A program made the position numbers and the translations under genes. Source: Streptomyces guryensis (lineage in GTDB: Bacteria > Actinomycetota > Actinomycetes > Streptomycetales > Streptomycetaceae). From it: a DNA stretch of 64,000 bases. The notes beneath the pieces were generated by a model that saw only the letters and a list, made by a program, of their open reading frames with translations, was not told where the DNA came from and searched no databases. Location of the stretch: NCBI RefSeq assembly GCF_021261325.1, contig NZ_JAJSBI010000014.1:186001-250000 (forward strand), written 5' to 3'. Below are positions 24,920-32,327 of this stretch, one piece after another (the first letter of the stretch is position 1; every line of letters begins with the position of its first letter).

Positions 24920-27064
24920 TCATGAACCGCCCCCCAACAGCCCCGCCGCCCGCGCCCACCGGTACTTCGCGCCGAGCACGGCCACCGGCTTCTCGGTCGT
25001 GTACGGGTACGCCACGACCCCTCGCTCGTAGAGGTACTGGCAGGCCTCCTCGACCTCGACGTCGCCCGCGAGGGAGGCCACCACGGGCTTCTCGACGCCG
25101 CGCTCCCGGAACTCGGCCACCACGCGCGCGGTGAGCTCCGCGAAGACCATCGGGGGGGTGACGATGGTGTGCCAGTAGCCGAGGACGAGCGCGTGGATGC
25201 GCGGGTCCTGAAGGCCCAGCCGGATCGTCGCCTCGTACGTCGACGGCGGCTCGCCCCCGGTGATGTCGACCGGGTTGCCCGCGGCCCCGAAGGGCGGGAT
25301 GAACTTCCGGAAGGACTCGTCCAGGTCCGGCGGGATCTCCATCAGGGACAGGCCGTTGTCGGTCACCGCGTCGGACAGCAGCACACCGCTGCCGCCGGCC
25401 CCGGTGATGATCACGACGTTGTCGCCCTGGGGGGCCGGAAGCACCGGCAACGCGCGCGCGTACTCGAGCATCTCGTTCAGCCCGGGCGCCCTGATGACGC
25501 CGGCCTGCCTGAGGATGTCGTCGTACACGGCGTCGTCGCCCGCCAGCGCCCCGGTGTGCGAGCCGGCGGCCCTCGCACCCGCCGCCGTACGGCCCGCCTT
25601 CAGCACGACGACCGGTTTCCTCGGCACGGTCGCCCGCGCGGCCTCCACGAAGGCGCGGCCGTCCTTGAGGTCCTCCAGGTGCATCGCGATGCACTCGGTG
25701 TGCGGGTCCTCGCCGAACCAGGTCAGCAGGTCGTCCTCGTCCAGGTCCGACTTGTTGCCCAGGCCCACGATCGCCGACACGCCCGTCTTCGTGGTGCGCG
25801 CGAAACCCAGGATGGCCATCCCGATGCCACCGGACTGCGAGGTCAGCGCGACGCCGCCCTTGACGTCGTACGGCGTGCAGAACGTGGCGCACAGGTCCTG
25901 CCACGTCGAGTAGTAGCCGTAGATGTTCGGCCCGAGCAGGCGCACGCCGTACCGCTCGGCGATCGCGACGATCTCCTCCTGGAGTTCGTGCTCGCCGGTC
26001 TCCGCGAACCCGGAGGGGATCAGCACGGCGTTGGGGATGTTCTTGCGTCCCACCTCCTCCAGGGCCGAGGCCACGAACTTGGCGGGGATCGCGAAGACCG
26101 CCACGTCCACCTCACCGGGAACGTCCGTGACACTCTTGTACGCCTTGCGGCCCAGAATGTCATCGGCCTTGGGGTTCACCGGATGGATCTCCCCGGCGAA
26201 GCCGCCGTCGATGAGGTTGCGCATCACCGAATTGCCGATCTTGCCCTGCTCGCCCGAGGCACCGATCACGGCGACCGACGAGGGCTGCATCAGGCGGCGC
26301 ATGGACGTGAGGATCTCCTCGCGCGTGTACCTGCGTCGAGGCTTCGGCACCGACTCGGCGAGGATCACGCGGATGTCCGCCGCGACCGCGCCCTCAGGGG
26401 TGGCGATCACCGGGTTGAGGTCGACCTCCGCGATCTCCGGGAAGTCCGCGACCAGTTGGGAGACCCGGCGGATCTGCTCGGCGATCGCCCACCGGTCCAC
26501 GCCTGCCTGGCCGCGCACCCCGTGCAGGATCTCCGCCGACCTGATCGAGTCCAGCATGGACAGCGCCTCGTCGGCGCTCACCGGCGCCAGCCGGAACGTC
26601 ACGTCCTTGAGGACCTCGACCAGCACCCCGCCGAGCCCGAAGGCGACGACCTTCCCGAAGGTCGGGTCCGTCACCGCGCCGACGATGACCTCCTGCCCCT
26701 GTGGGAGCAGCTCCTGGACCTGCACGCCTTCGATGCGCGCGGACGCCTTGTACACGCGGGCGTTCTCGATGATTTTGTGGAACGCGGCCCGGACGTCGGC
26801 CGCGCCCTCGACACCGACGATCACCCCGCCGGCATCGGTCTTGTGCAGGATGTCCGGGGAGACGATCTTCATCACGACCGGCCCGCCGAAGCGCGCCGCG
26901 TACGCGACGGCCTCGTCGACGTCGGTCGCCAGTTCTTCGCCGGGTACGGCGATCCCGTACGCGTCGGCGATCACCTTGCCCTCGGGTGCGGTGAGTGCGG
27001 TCCGCCCCTCGGCCCGCACAGTGTCGAGGAGCGAGCGCACCCTCAGCTCCCGGTCTTCGGCCAT
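24920..27064 (-). CDS. ADP-forming acyl-CoA synthetase (acetate--CoA ligase family, single-chain)
   Basis: A 714-residue NDP-forming acyl-CoA synthetase with permuted order. An ATP-grasp half is N-terminal (residues about 15-235; FGGPVVMKIVSPDILHKTDAGGV). Then come a CoA-binding Rossmann domain (about 255-390; SVAVIGASGEQGKIGNSVMRNL) and ligase-CoA segments (LTSQSGGIGMAILGF, then AGSHTGALAGDD with the likely phosphohistidine). Such enzymes interconvert acyl-CoA + ADP + Pi with acid + CoA + ATP. It starts next to the frc stop codon (GTG at 27067 or ATG at 27064; the ATG is chosen). In this operon it could conserve energy from, or make, formyl-, oxalyl- or acetyl-CoA; which one is not decided by sequence. 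Confidence 0.83.
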   Translation of the reverse strand: MAEDRELRVRSLLDTVRAEGRTALTAPEGKVIADAYGIAVPGEELATDVDEAVAYAARFGGPVVMKIVSPDILHKTDAGGVIVGVEGAADVRAAFHKIIENARVYKASARIEGVQVQELLPQGQEVIVGAVTDPTFGKVVAFGLGGVLVEVLKDVTFRLAPVSADEALSMLDSIRSAEILHGVRGQAGVDRWAIAEQIRRVSQLVADFPEIAEVDLNPVIATPEGAVAADIRVILAESVPKPRRRYTREEILTSMRRLMQPSSVAVIGASGEQGKIGNSVMRNLIDGGFAGEIHPVNPKADDILGRKAYKSVTDVPGEVDVAVFAIPAKFVASALEEVGRKNIPNAVLIPSGFAETGEHELQEEIVAIAERYGVRLLGPNIYGYYSTWQDLCATFCTPYDVKGGVALTSQSGGIGMAILGFARTTKTGVSAIVGLGNKSDLDEDDLLTWFGEDPHTECIAMHLEDLKDGRAFVEAARATVPRKPVVVLKAGRTAAGARAAGSHTGALAGDDAVYDDILRQAGVIRAPGLNEMLEYARALPVLPAPQGDNVVIITGAGGSGVLLSDAVTDNGLSLMEIPPDLDESFRKFIPPFGAAGNPVDITGGEPPSTYEATIRLGLQDPRIHALVLGYWHTIVTPPMVFAELTARVVAEFRERGVEKPVVASLAGDVEVEEACQYLYERGVVAYPYTTEKPVAVLGAKYRWARAAGLLGGGS

Positions 27065-27068
27065 CACG

Positions 27069-28310
27069 TCAGATCACTCCGTTCGACTTGAGCAGGCGCA
27101 GTTCCTCGTCGCCGAGGCCGAGTTCGCCGATGTAGACCTCTTCGTTGTGCTCGCCCAGCAGAGGTGAACTGGTCACGTCCACCGGCGAGTCGGAGAGCTT
27201 GAGCGGGCTGCCCACCGTCGTGAACTCGCCGCGCTCGGGGTGCGGGACGGTGACGACCATCTCGTTGGCGATCAGCGAGTCGTCCTCGATGATCTCCTTG
27301 GTGGACAGGATCGGCCCGCACGGGATGTTGTGGGCGTTGAGCCGCTCCAGCACCTCCCACTTGGGAAGCGTCGAGGACCACTCCTCGATCAGCTGGAACA
27401 TCTTGCTGAGCTTGGGCAGCCGGGCCTGGGGCGTCGCCCACTCGGGGTCCTCGGCCAGCTCCGGCCGGCCGATGAGCTCGCTGAGCGGCTGCCAGCCGAC
27501 GGGCTGCACGATGACGTACACATAGTCGTTGGGGCCGCCCGGCGCGCACTTGACCGCCCAGCCCGGCTGGCCGCCGCCGGACGCGTTTCCGGACCTGGGA
27601 ACCTCCGTGCCGAAGTCGTCGTTGGGATATTCAGCGAGCGGGCCGTGGGCCAGGCGCTGCTGATCGCGCAGCTTCACCCGGCAGAGGTTGAGCACAGCGT
27701 GCTGCATGGCCACGTTCACCCGCTGACCGCGCCCGGTGTGCTCGCGCTGGAACAGCGCCGCGAGGATGCCCGCCACGGCGTGGACGCCCGTGCCGGAGTC
27801 CCCGATCTGGGCCCCCGTCGCCAGCGGCGGCCCGTCCTCGAAACCGGTGGTCGACATCGACCCGCCCATGGCCTGCGCGACGACCTCGTACGCCTTGAAG
27901 TTGGTGTACGGGCCGTCCCCGAACCCCTTGATGGAGGCATAGACGATCCGTGGATTGATCTCCTGGATGCGGTCCCAGGTGAAGCCCATACGGTCGACCG
28001 CGCCCGGTCCGAAGTTCTCGACCATGACGTCGGAGCGCCGGATCAGCTCGGTGAGGATCTCCTTGCCGCGCTCGGTCTTGGTGTTGAGGGTGATGCTCCG
28101 CTTGTTGCAGTTGAGCATCGTGAAGTAGAGGGAGTCGACGTCCGGGAGGTCGCGCAGCTGCCCCCGTGTGATGTCACCGGTCGGCGCCTCCAGCTTGACC
28201 ACGTCCGCCCCGAGCCAGGCGAGCAGCTGGGTGGCGGAGGGCCCGGACTGGACGTGGGTCATGTCGAGGACGCGGATGCCTGCGAGGGCCTTGGAGGGCG
28301 TTCCAGTCAT
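27069..28310 (-). CDS. frc: Formyl-CoA:oxalate CoA-transferase (Frc)
   Basis: A 413-residue class III CoA-transferase very close in pattern to Oxalobacter Frc. The shared landmarks are DMTHVQSGPSATQ at the N-terminus, VDSLYFTMLNCNKRSI, VENFGPGAVDRMGFTWD, the catalytic aspartate D171 in GAQIGDSGTG, and the glycine-rich active-site loop GNASGGGQPGW. It transfers CoA from formyl-CoA (or succinyl-CoA as starter) to oxalate. The ATG at 28310 has AGGTGG at good spacing; a GTG at 28319 overlaps that ribosome site and is less likely. It is directly downstream of the decarboxylase gene (stop at 28321), forming the core two-step oxalate module. Confidence 0.92.
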   Translation of the reverse strand: MTGTPSKALAGIRVLDMTHVQSGPSATQLLAWLGADVVKLEAPTGDITRGQLRDLPDVDSLYFTMLNCNKRSITLNTKTERGKEILTELIRRSDVMVENFGPGAVDRMGFTWDRIQEINPRIVYASIKGFGDGPYTNFKAYEVVAQAMGGSMSTTGFEDGPPLATGAQIGDSGTGVHAVAGILAALFQREHTGRGQRVNVAMQHAVLNLCRVKLRDQQRLAHGPLAEYPNDDFGTEVPRSGNASGGGQPGWAVKCAPGGPNDYVYVIVQPVGWQPLSELIGRPELAEDPEWATPQARLPKLSKMFQLIEEWSSTLPKWEVLERLNAHNIPCGPILSTKEIIEDDSLIANEMVVTVPHPERGEFTTVGSPLKLSDSPVDVTSSPLLGEHNEEVYIGELGLGDEELRLLKSNGVI

Positions 28311-28320
28311 GCGGGCCACC

Positions 28321-30003
28321 TCACTTGTACATGGTCTGGTTCATGGTTCCGGGGGCGTACGCGTCCGGGTCGACCCAGACGTTGATCAGCGACGGCTTGC
28401 CCGACTCACGGGCGCGCCGCAGCGCCGGGCCGATGTCGGCGGGGTCGCGCACCTCTTCGCCGTAACCGCCCAGCATCTGGGCGAACTTGTCGTAGTGCAC
28501 GTCGCCGAGGGTGTTGCCGACCCGCTCGCGCTCCAGGCCGTACTTCTGGGCCTGGCCGTAGCGGATCTGGTTCATGGAGGAGTTGTTGCCGACGATGCCG
28601 ACGAAGGGGAGGTCGTAGCGGACGAGGGTCTCGAAGTCCCAGCCGGTGAGGGAGAAGGCGCCGTCGCCGAAGAGGGCGACGACCTCCTTGTCGGGGCGCG
28701 CCTGCTTGGCCGCGAGCACGAAGGGGACGCCGACGCCGAGGGTGCCGAGCGGGCCCGGGTCCATCCAGTGCCCGGGTGACTTGGGCTGGACGACCTGCCC
28801 GGAGAAGGTGACGATGTCGCCGCCGTCGCCGATGTAGACGGAGTCCTCGGTGAGGAAGTCGTTGATCTCGCTGACCAGGCGGTACGGGTGGATCGGTGAG
28901 GCGTCCGACCTCAGGCTGGGGAGCCGCTTCTCGAGAGCGGTCTGCTCGGCCGCGCGCAGCTCGTCGAGCCACTCCTTGCGCTTCGCGGCGCCCCCGTTGA
29001 TGCGTCCGGAGGCGGCCTCGGCCACCGACTTCAGGACCAGCCCGGCGTCGCCGACGATCCCTAGGTCGATGTCGCGGTTCTTGCCGACGGTGCGGTAGTC
29101 GAGGTCGATCTGCACGACGGTCGCGTCCGGGGAGAGCCGCTTGCCGTAGCCCATGCGGAAGTCGAAGGGGGTGCCGACGACGACGATGACGTCGGCGTGG
29201 GAGAAGGCGTACCGCCGCGACAGCTGGAAGTGGTGCGGGTCGCCGGGTGGGAGGGTGCCGCGGCCCGCCCCGTTCATGTAGGCGGGGATGTTGAGGGTCC
29301 GTACGAGGTCGATCGCCGCCTCGGTGCCTCGGGTCGTCCACACCTGGCTGCCGAGCAGGATGGCCGGCTTCTCGGCGTGGACGAGCAGATCGGCGAGTTT
29401 CTCGATCGCCTCCGGATCACCTGCCGAGCGCGTCGAGGCGCGGTAGGACCCGGACTTCGGCACACGCGCCCTGCTCACCGGCACCTTGGCGTCCAGCACA
29501 TCGCGCGGGATCTCCAGGAAGGAGGGGCCGGGCGCGCCGTGGTAGCACTCGCGGAACGCCATGGACACCATGTCCGCCGCGCGGGCCGTGTCCGGCACGG
29601 CCGCCGCGAACTTGGTGATGGGCGTCATCATGTCGACGTGCGGCAGGTCCTGCAGGGACCCCATCTTGTGCTGGGTGAGGGCGCCCTGGCCGCCGATCAG
29701 CAGCATCGGGGACTCCGCGCGGAAGGCGTTGGCGACACCGGTGACGGCGTCCGTCGTGCCCGGGCCCGCGGTGACGACCGCGCAGCCGGGTTTGCCGGTG
29801 AGGCGGGCGTAACCGTCGGCGGCATGGGCGGCGACCTGCTCGTGGCGGACGTCGACGACCTCTATGCCCTCGTCGACGCAGCCGTCGTAGATGTCGATGA
29901 TGTGGCCGCCGCACAGGGTGTAGATGCGGTCGACCCCCTCGGCCTTGAGTGCCTTGGCAACGAGATGACCACCGGAAATCACGTCCTGGGTGTCGTCGGG
30001 CAT
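28321..30003 (-). CDS. ThDP-dependent decarboxylase/lyase, HACL2(ILVBL)-like; presumed oxalyl-CoA decarboxylase
   Basis: A 560-residue three-domain ThDP enzyme. The catalytic glutamate is E55 in VVDVRHEQVAAHAADGYAR and the Mg-ThDP motif runs from GDG at residue 446 to NN at 473-474. The co-location with frc points to oxalyl-CoA decarboxylation to formyl-CoA. The sequence, however, follows the ILVBL/HACL2 pattern (LCGGHIIDIYDG, VVTAGPGTTDAVTGVANA, GGDIVTFSGQVVQP, DPGPLGTLGVG) and lacks the Tyr-Glu pair that canonical Oxc has near residue 120; here that place reads MGSLQDL. The ATG at 30003 is 7 bases after AGGA. Frame sequence upstream is open but not protein-like. Alternative: a 2-hydroxyacyl-CoA lyase or acetolactate-synthase-like enzyme. 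Confidence 0.82.
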   Translation of the reverse strand: MPDDTQDVISGGHLVAKALKAEGVDRIYTLCGGHIIDIYDGCVDEGIEVVDVRHEQVAAHAADGYARLTGKPGCAVVTAGPGTTDAVTGVANAFRAESPMLLIGGQGALTQHKMGSLQDLPHVDMMTPITKFAAAVPDTARAADMVSMAFRECYHGAPGPSFLEIPRDVLDAKVPVSRARVPKSGSYRASTRSAGDPEAIEKLADLLVHAEKPAILLGSQVWTTRGTEAAIDLVRTLNIPAYMNGAGRGTLPPGDPHHFQLSRRYAFSHADVIVVVGTPFDFRMGYGKRLSPDATVVQIDLDYRTVGKNRDIDLGIVGDAGLVLKSVAEAASGRINGGAAKRKEWLDELRAAEQTALEKRLPSLRSDASPIHPYRLVSEINDFLTEDSVYIGDGGDIVTFSGQVVQPKSPGHWMDPGPLGTLGVGVPFVLAAKQARPDKEVVALFGDGAFSLTGWDFETLVRYDLPFVGIVGNNSSMNQIRYGQAQKYGLERERVGNTLGDVHYDKFAQMLGGYGEEVRDPADIGPALRRARESGKPSLINVWVDPDAYAPGTMNQTMYK

Positions 30004-30055
30004 GGCGAAGTCCTGTCCCTTCGTAGGGGGTTCGAACTGCTCTCGCGGTACATTG

Positions 30056-30079
30056 CATACAGTCGACGAATACTGTATG
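30056..30079. promoter_or_regulatory. Perfect 8-8-8 palindrome between the decarboxylase and sucC genes
   Basis: CATACAGT and ACTGTATG arms flank an 8-base spacer. It lies midway in the 145-base divergent region, 53 bases from the decarboxylase start and 70 from sucC. The half site TACAGT/ACTGTA matches the sites at 18118 and 20881, so it probably binds the GntR/FCD regulator and controls both directions. Confidence 0.65.
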
Positions 30080-30148
30080 AACCTTGTTATCCCGCATCCG
30101 GTGGGTGGTGTCCAGGGGGCGTGCGGCACTTTTGAGTCAGGAGCCGAA

Positions 30149-31279
30149 ATGGACCTGTACGAACACCAGGCAAGGCAACTCTTCGAGGAACACGGCATCG
30201 TGGTGCCGAGGGCCGAGGTCGCCGACTCGCCCAAGGAAGCACGCGAGATCGCCCGCAGGCTCGGCGGTCGTGTCGTAGTCAAGGCGCAGGTCAAGACCGG
30301 TGGGCGCGGCAAGGCGGGCGGGGTGAGGCTCGCCGCGGACCCGGCCGCCGCGGAGCTCACCGCACGCCAGATCCTCGGCATGGACATCAAGGGCCACACG
30401 GTCGGCAAGGTGATGCTGGCCCAACCCGTGGACATCGAGAGCGAGTTCTACGTCTCCTACGTGCTCGACCGTGCGGCGGGCCGTTTCCTCGCCATCGCCT
30501 CCGCCGAGGGCGGCATGGAGATCGAGGAGGTCGCCGCAAGCCGGCCGGAGGCGGTGGCCCGGGTCCACATCGACCCGGCCGAGGGCGTGACCTCGGCGAA
30601 GGCGAGCGAGATCGCCGAGGCGGCCGGACTGCCGGCGCAGACCGTCGACGTCCTCGTGCGACTGTGGGAGGTCCTGGTCCGCGAGGACGCCGTCCTCGTC
30701 GAGGTCAACCCGCTCGTGCGGACCGAGCAGGGGCAGATCCTCGCCCTCGACGGCAAGGTCACCCTCGACGACAACGCCCGCTTCCGGCAGGCCCGTTGGG
30801 GTGCTGAGGGCATGGAGCACGACGACCCGCTGGAGGCGGCCGCCGCCGCCAAGGGCCTCAACTACGTCAAGCTGGACGGCGAGGTCGGCATCATCGGCAA
30901 CGGCGCGGGCCTGGTCATGTCGACCCTCGACGTCGTCGCGGGCTGCGGCGCCCGCCCCGCCAACTTCCTCGACATCGGCGGCGGAGCCTCCGCCCAGATC
31001 ATGGCGGACGGCCTCTCCGTCATCCTGTCCGACCCGGCCGTGAAGTCGGTCTTCGTCAACGTCTTCGGCGGGATCACCGCCTGTGACGCGGTCGCCGACG
31101 GCATCGTGCAGGCCCTGGACAGCGTGCAGTTGACCAGACCTCTGGTCGTGCGGCTCGACGGCAACAACGCGGCCCGCGGCCGAGCCATCCTCGACGAGCG
31201 CGCGCATCCCCTGGTCCAGCAGGCCACCACCATGGACGGCGCCGCCTGCCGTGCCGCCCGACTCGCCACCAGCGGCTGA
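30149..31279 (+). CDS. sucC: Succinate--CoA ligase (ADP-forming) beta subunit, cluster copy
   Basis: A 376-residue ATP-grasp subunit, normal length. The N-terminal MDLYEHQARQLFEEHGI and KAQVKTGGRGKAGGV motifs, the VEVNPLV segment and the C-terminal FLDIGGGASAQ and FVNVFGGITACD are standard. The ATG follows AGGAG. It pairs with sucD 11 bases downstream and is divergent from the decarboxylase operon. It is probably not the TCA-cycle copy, since it is under the shared palindrome. A likely task is making succinyl-CoA to prime Frc, or recovering ATP from an acyl-CoA. Confidence 0.9.
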   Translation: MDLYEHQARQLFEEHGIVVPRAEVADSPKEAREIARRLGGRVVVKAQVKTGGRGKAGGVRLAADPAAAELTARQILGMDIKGHTVGKVMLAQPVDIESEFYVSYVLDRAAGRFLAIASAEGGMEIEEVAASRPEAVARVHIDPAEGVTSAKASEIAEAAGLPAQTVDVLVRLWEVLVREDAVLVEVNPLVRTEQGQILALDGKVTLDDNARFRQARWGAEGMEHDDPLEAAAAAKGLNYVKLDGEVGIIGNGAGLVMSTLDVVAGCGARPANFLDIGGGASAQIMADGLSVILSDPAVKSVFVNVFGGITACDAVADGIVQALDSVQLTRPLVVRLDGNNAARGRAILDERAHPLVQQATTMDGAACRAARLATSG

Positions 31280-31290
31280 AGGAGCCCGAC

Positions 31291-32190
31291 ATGGCCATCT
31301 ACCTCACCAAGGAGAGCAAGGTCCTCGTCCAGGGCATGACCGGCGGCGAGGGCATGAAGCACACCCGGCGCATGCTCGCGGCCGGCACGAACGTCGTCGG
31401 CGGCGTCAACCCGCGCAAGGCGGGCCGCACCGTCGACTTCGACGACCGTCGCGTCCCCGTCTTCGGATCGGTCGCCGACGGCATACAGGCGACCGGCGCC
31501 GACGCCACCGTCGTCTTCGTGCCACCCGCCTTTGCCAAGGCGGCCGTGGTCGAGGCCGCCGACGCCGGCATCGGCCTCGCGGTCGTCATCACCGAGGGCA
31601 TCCCCGTCCACGACTCCGTCGCCTTCCACGCGCACGCGAAAGCGCAGGGCACGCGCGTCGTCGGCCCCAACTGCCCCGGCCTGATCACCCCCGGCCAGTC
31701 CAACGCGGGCATCATCCCGGCCGACATCACCAAGCCCGGCCGCATCGGCCTGGTGTCCAAGTCCGGCACGCTCACCTACCAACTCATGTACGAACTCCGC
31801 GACATCGGATTCTCGACCTGTGTCGGAATCGGCGGCGACCCGGTCGTCGGCACCACCCACATCGACTGCCTGGCCGCCTTCCAGGGCGACCCCGACACCG
31901 AACTGATCGTCCTCATCGGCGAGATCGGCGGCGACGCCGAGGAACGCGCTGCCGCATACGTCCGCGAGTACGTCACCAAGCCCGTCGTCGGCTACATCGC
32001 CGGCTTCACCGCCCCTGAGGGCAAGACGATGGGGCACGCGGGCGCGATCGTGTCCGGCTCCTCCGGCACCGCACAGGCGAAAAAAGAGGCGCTGGAGGCG
32101 GCTGGGGTCAGTGTGGGAAACACCCCGACCGAGACGGCGAAACTTGTGCTCGCGTGTCTCGAACGCCGGCGCGCGGCCGCTCATAGTTGA
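31291..32190 (+). CDS. sucD: Succinate--CoA ligase (ADP-forming) alpha subunit, cluster copy
   Basis: A 299-residue alpha subunit. The CoA-binding start is VLVQGMTGGEGMKHTRRML, with GPNCPGLITPGQ in the middle and the phosphohistidine in TMGHAGAIVSGSSGTAQAK near residue 250. It forms an operon with sucC. GAAGGAG precedes the start. Homologous pairs elsewhere in the genome would serve the TCA cycle; the acid specificity of this pair cannot be read directly. Confidence 0.9.
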   Translation: MAIYLTKESKVLVQGMTGGEGMKHTRRMLAAGTNVVGGVNPRKAGRTVDFDDRRVPVFGSVADGIQATGADATVVFVPPAFAKAAVVEAADAGIGLAVVITEGIPVHDSVAFHAHAKAQGTRVVGPNCPGLITPGQSNAGIIPADITKPGRIGLVSKSGTLTYQLMYELRDIGFSTCVGIGGDPVVGTTHIDCLAAFQGDPDTELIVLIGEIGGDAEERAAAYVREYVTKPVVGYIAGFTAPEGKTMGHAGAIVSGSSGTAQAKKEALEAAGVSVGNTPTETAKLVLACLERRRAAAHS

Positions 32191-32327
32191 TGCGGGGCGA
32201 CCGTGACGCACCACCGGGTGTCTCACGGCGTCCTTCGTACGACGTCCGCGCACGGCAGTGCGAGCCGGCGCGCGACGAGCCATGCACCCCCCGCCCCCGA
32301 CTGTGCACCGAGAGCGGAGAAACCCCG

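Noticed and set aside
28321..30435. A longer ThDP enzyme starting at 30435
   Set aside because: The extra 144 residues lie antisense to sucC and its promoter and are not conserved-type sequence; ATG 30003 has a ribosome site.
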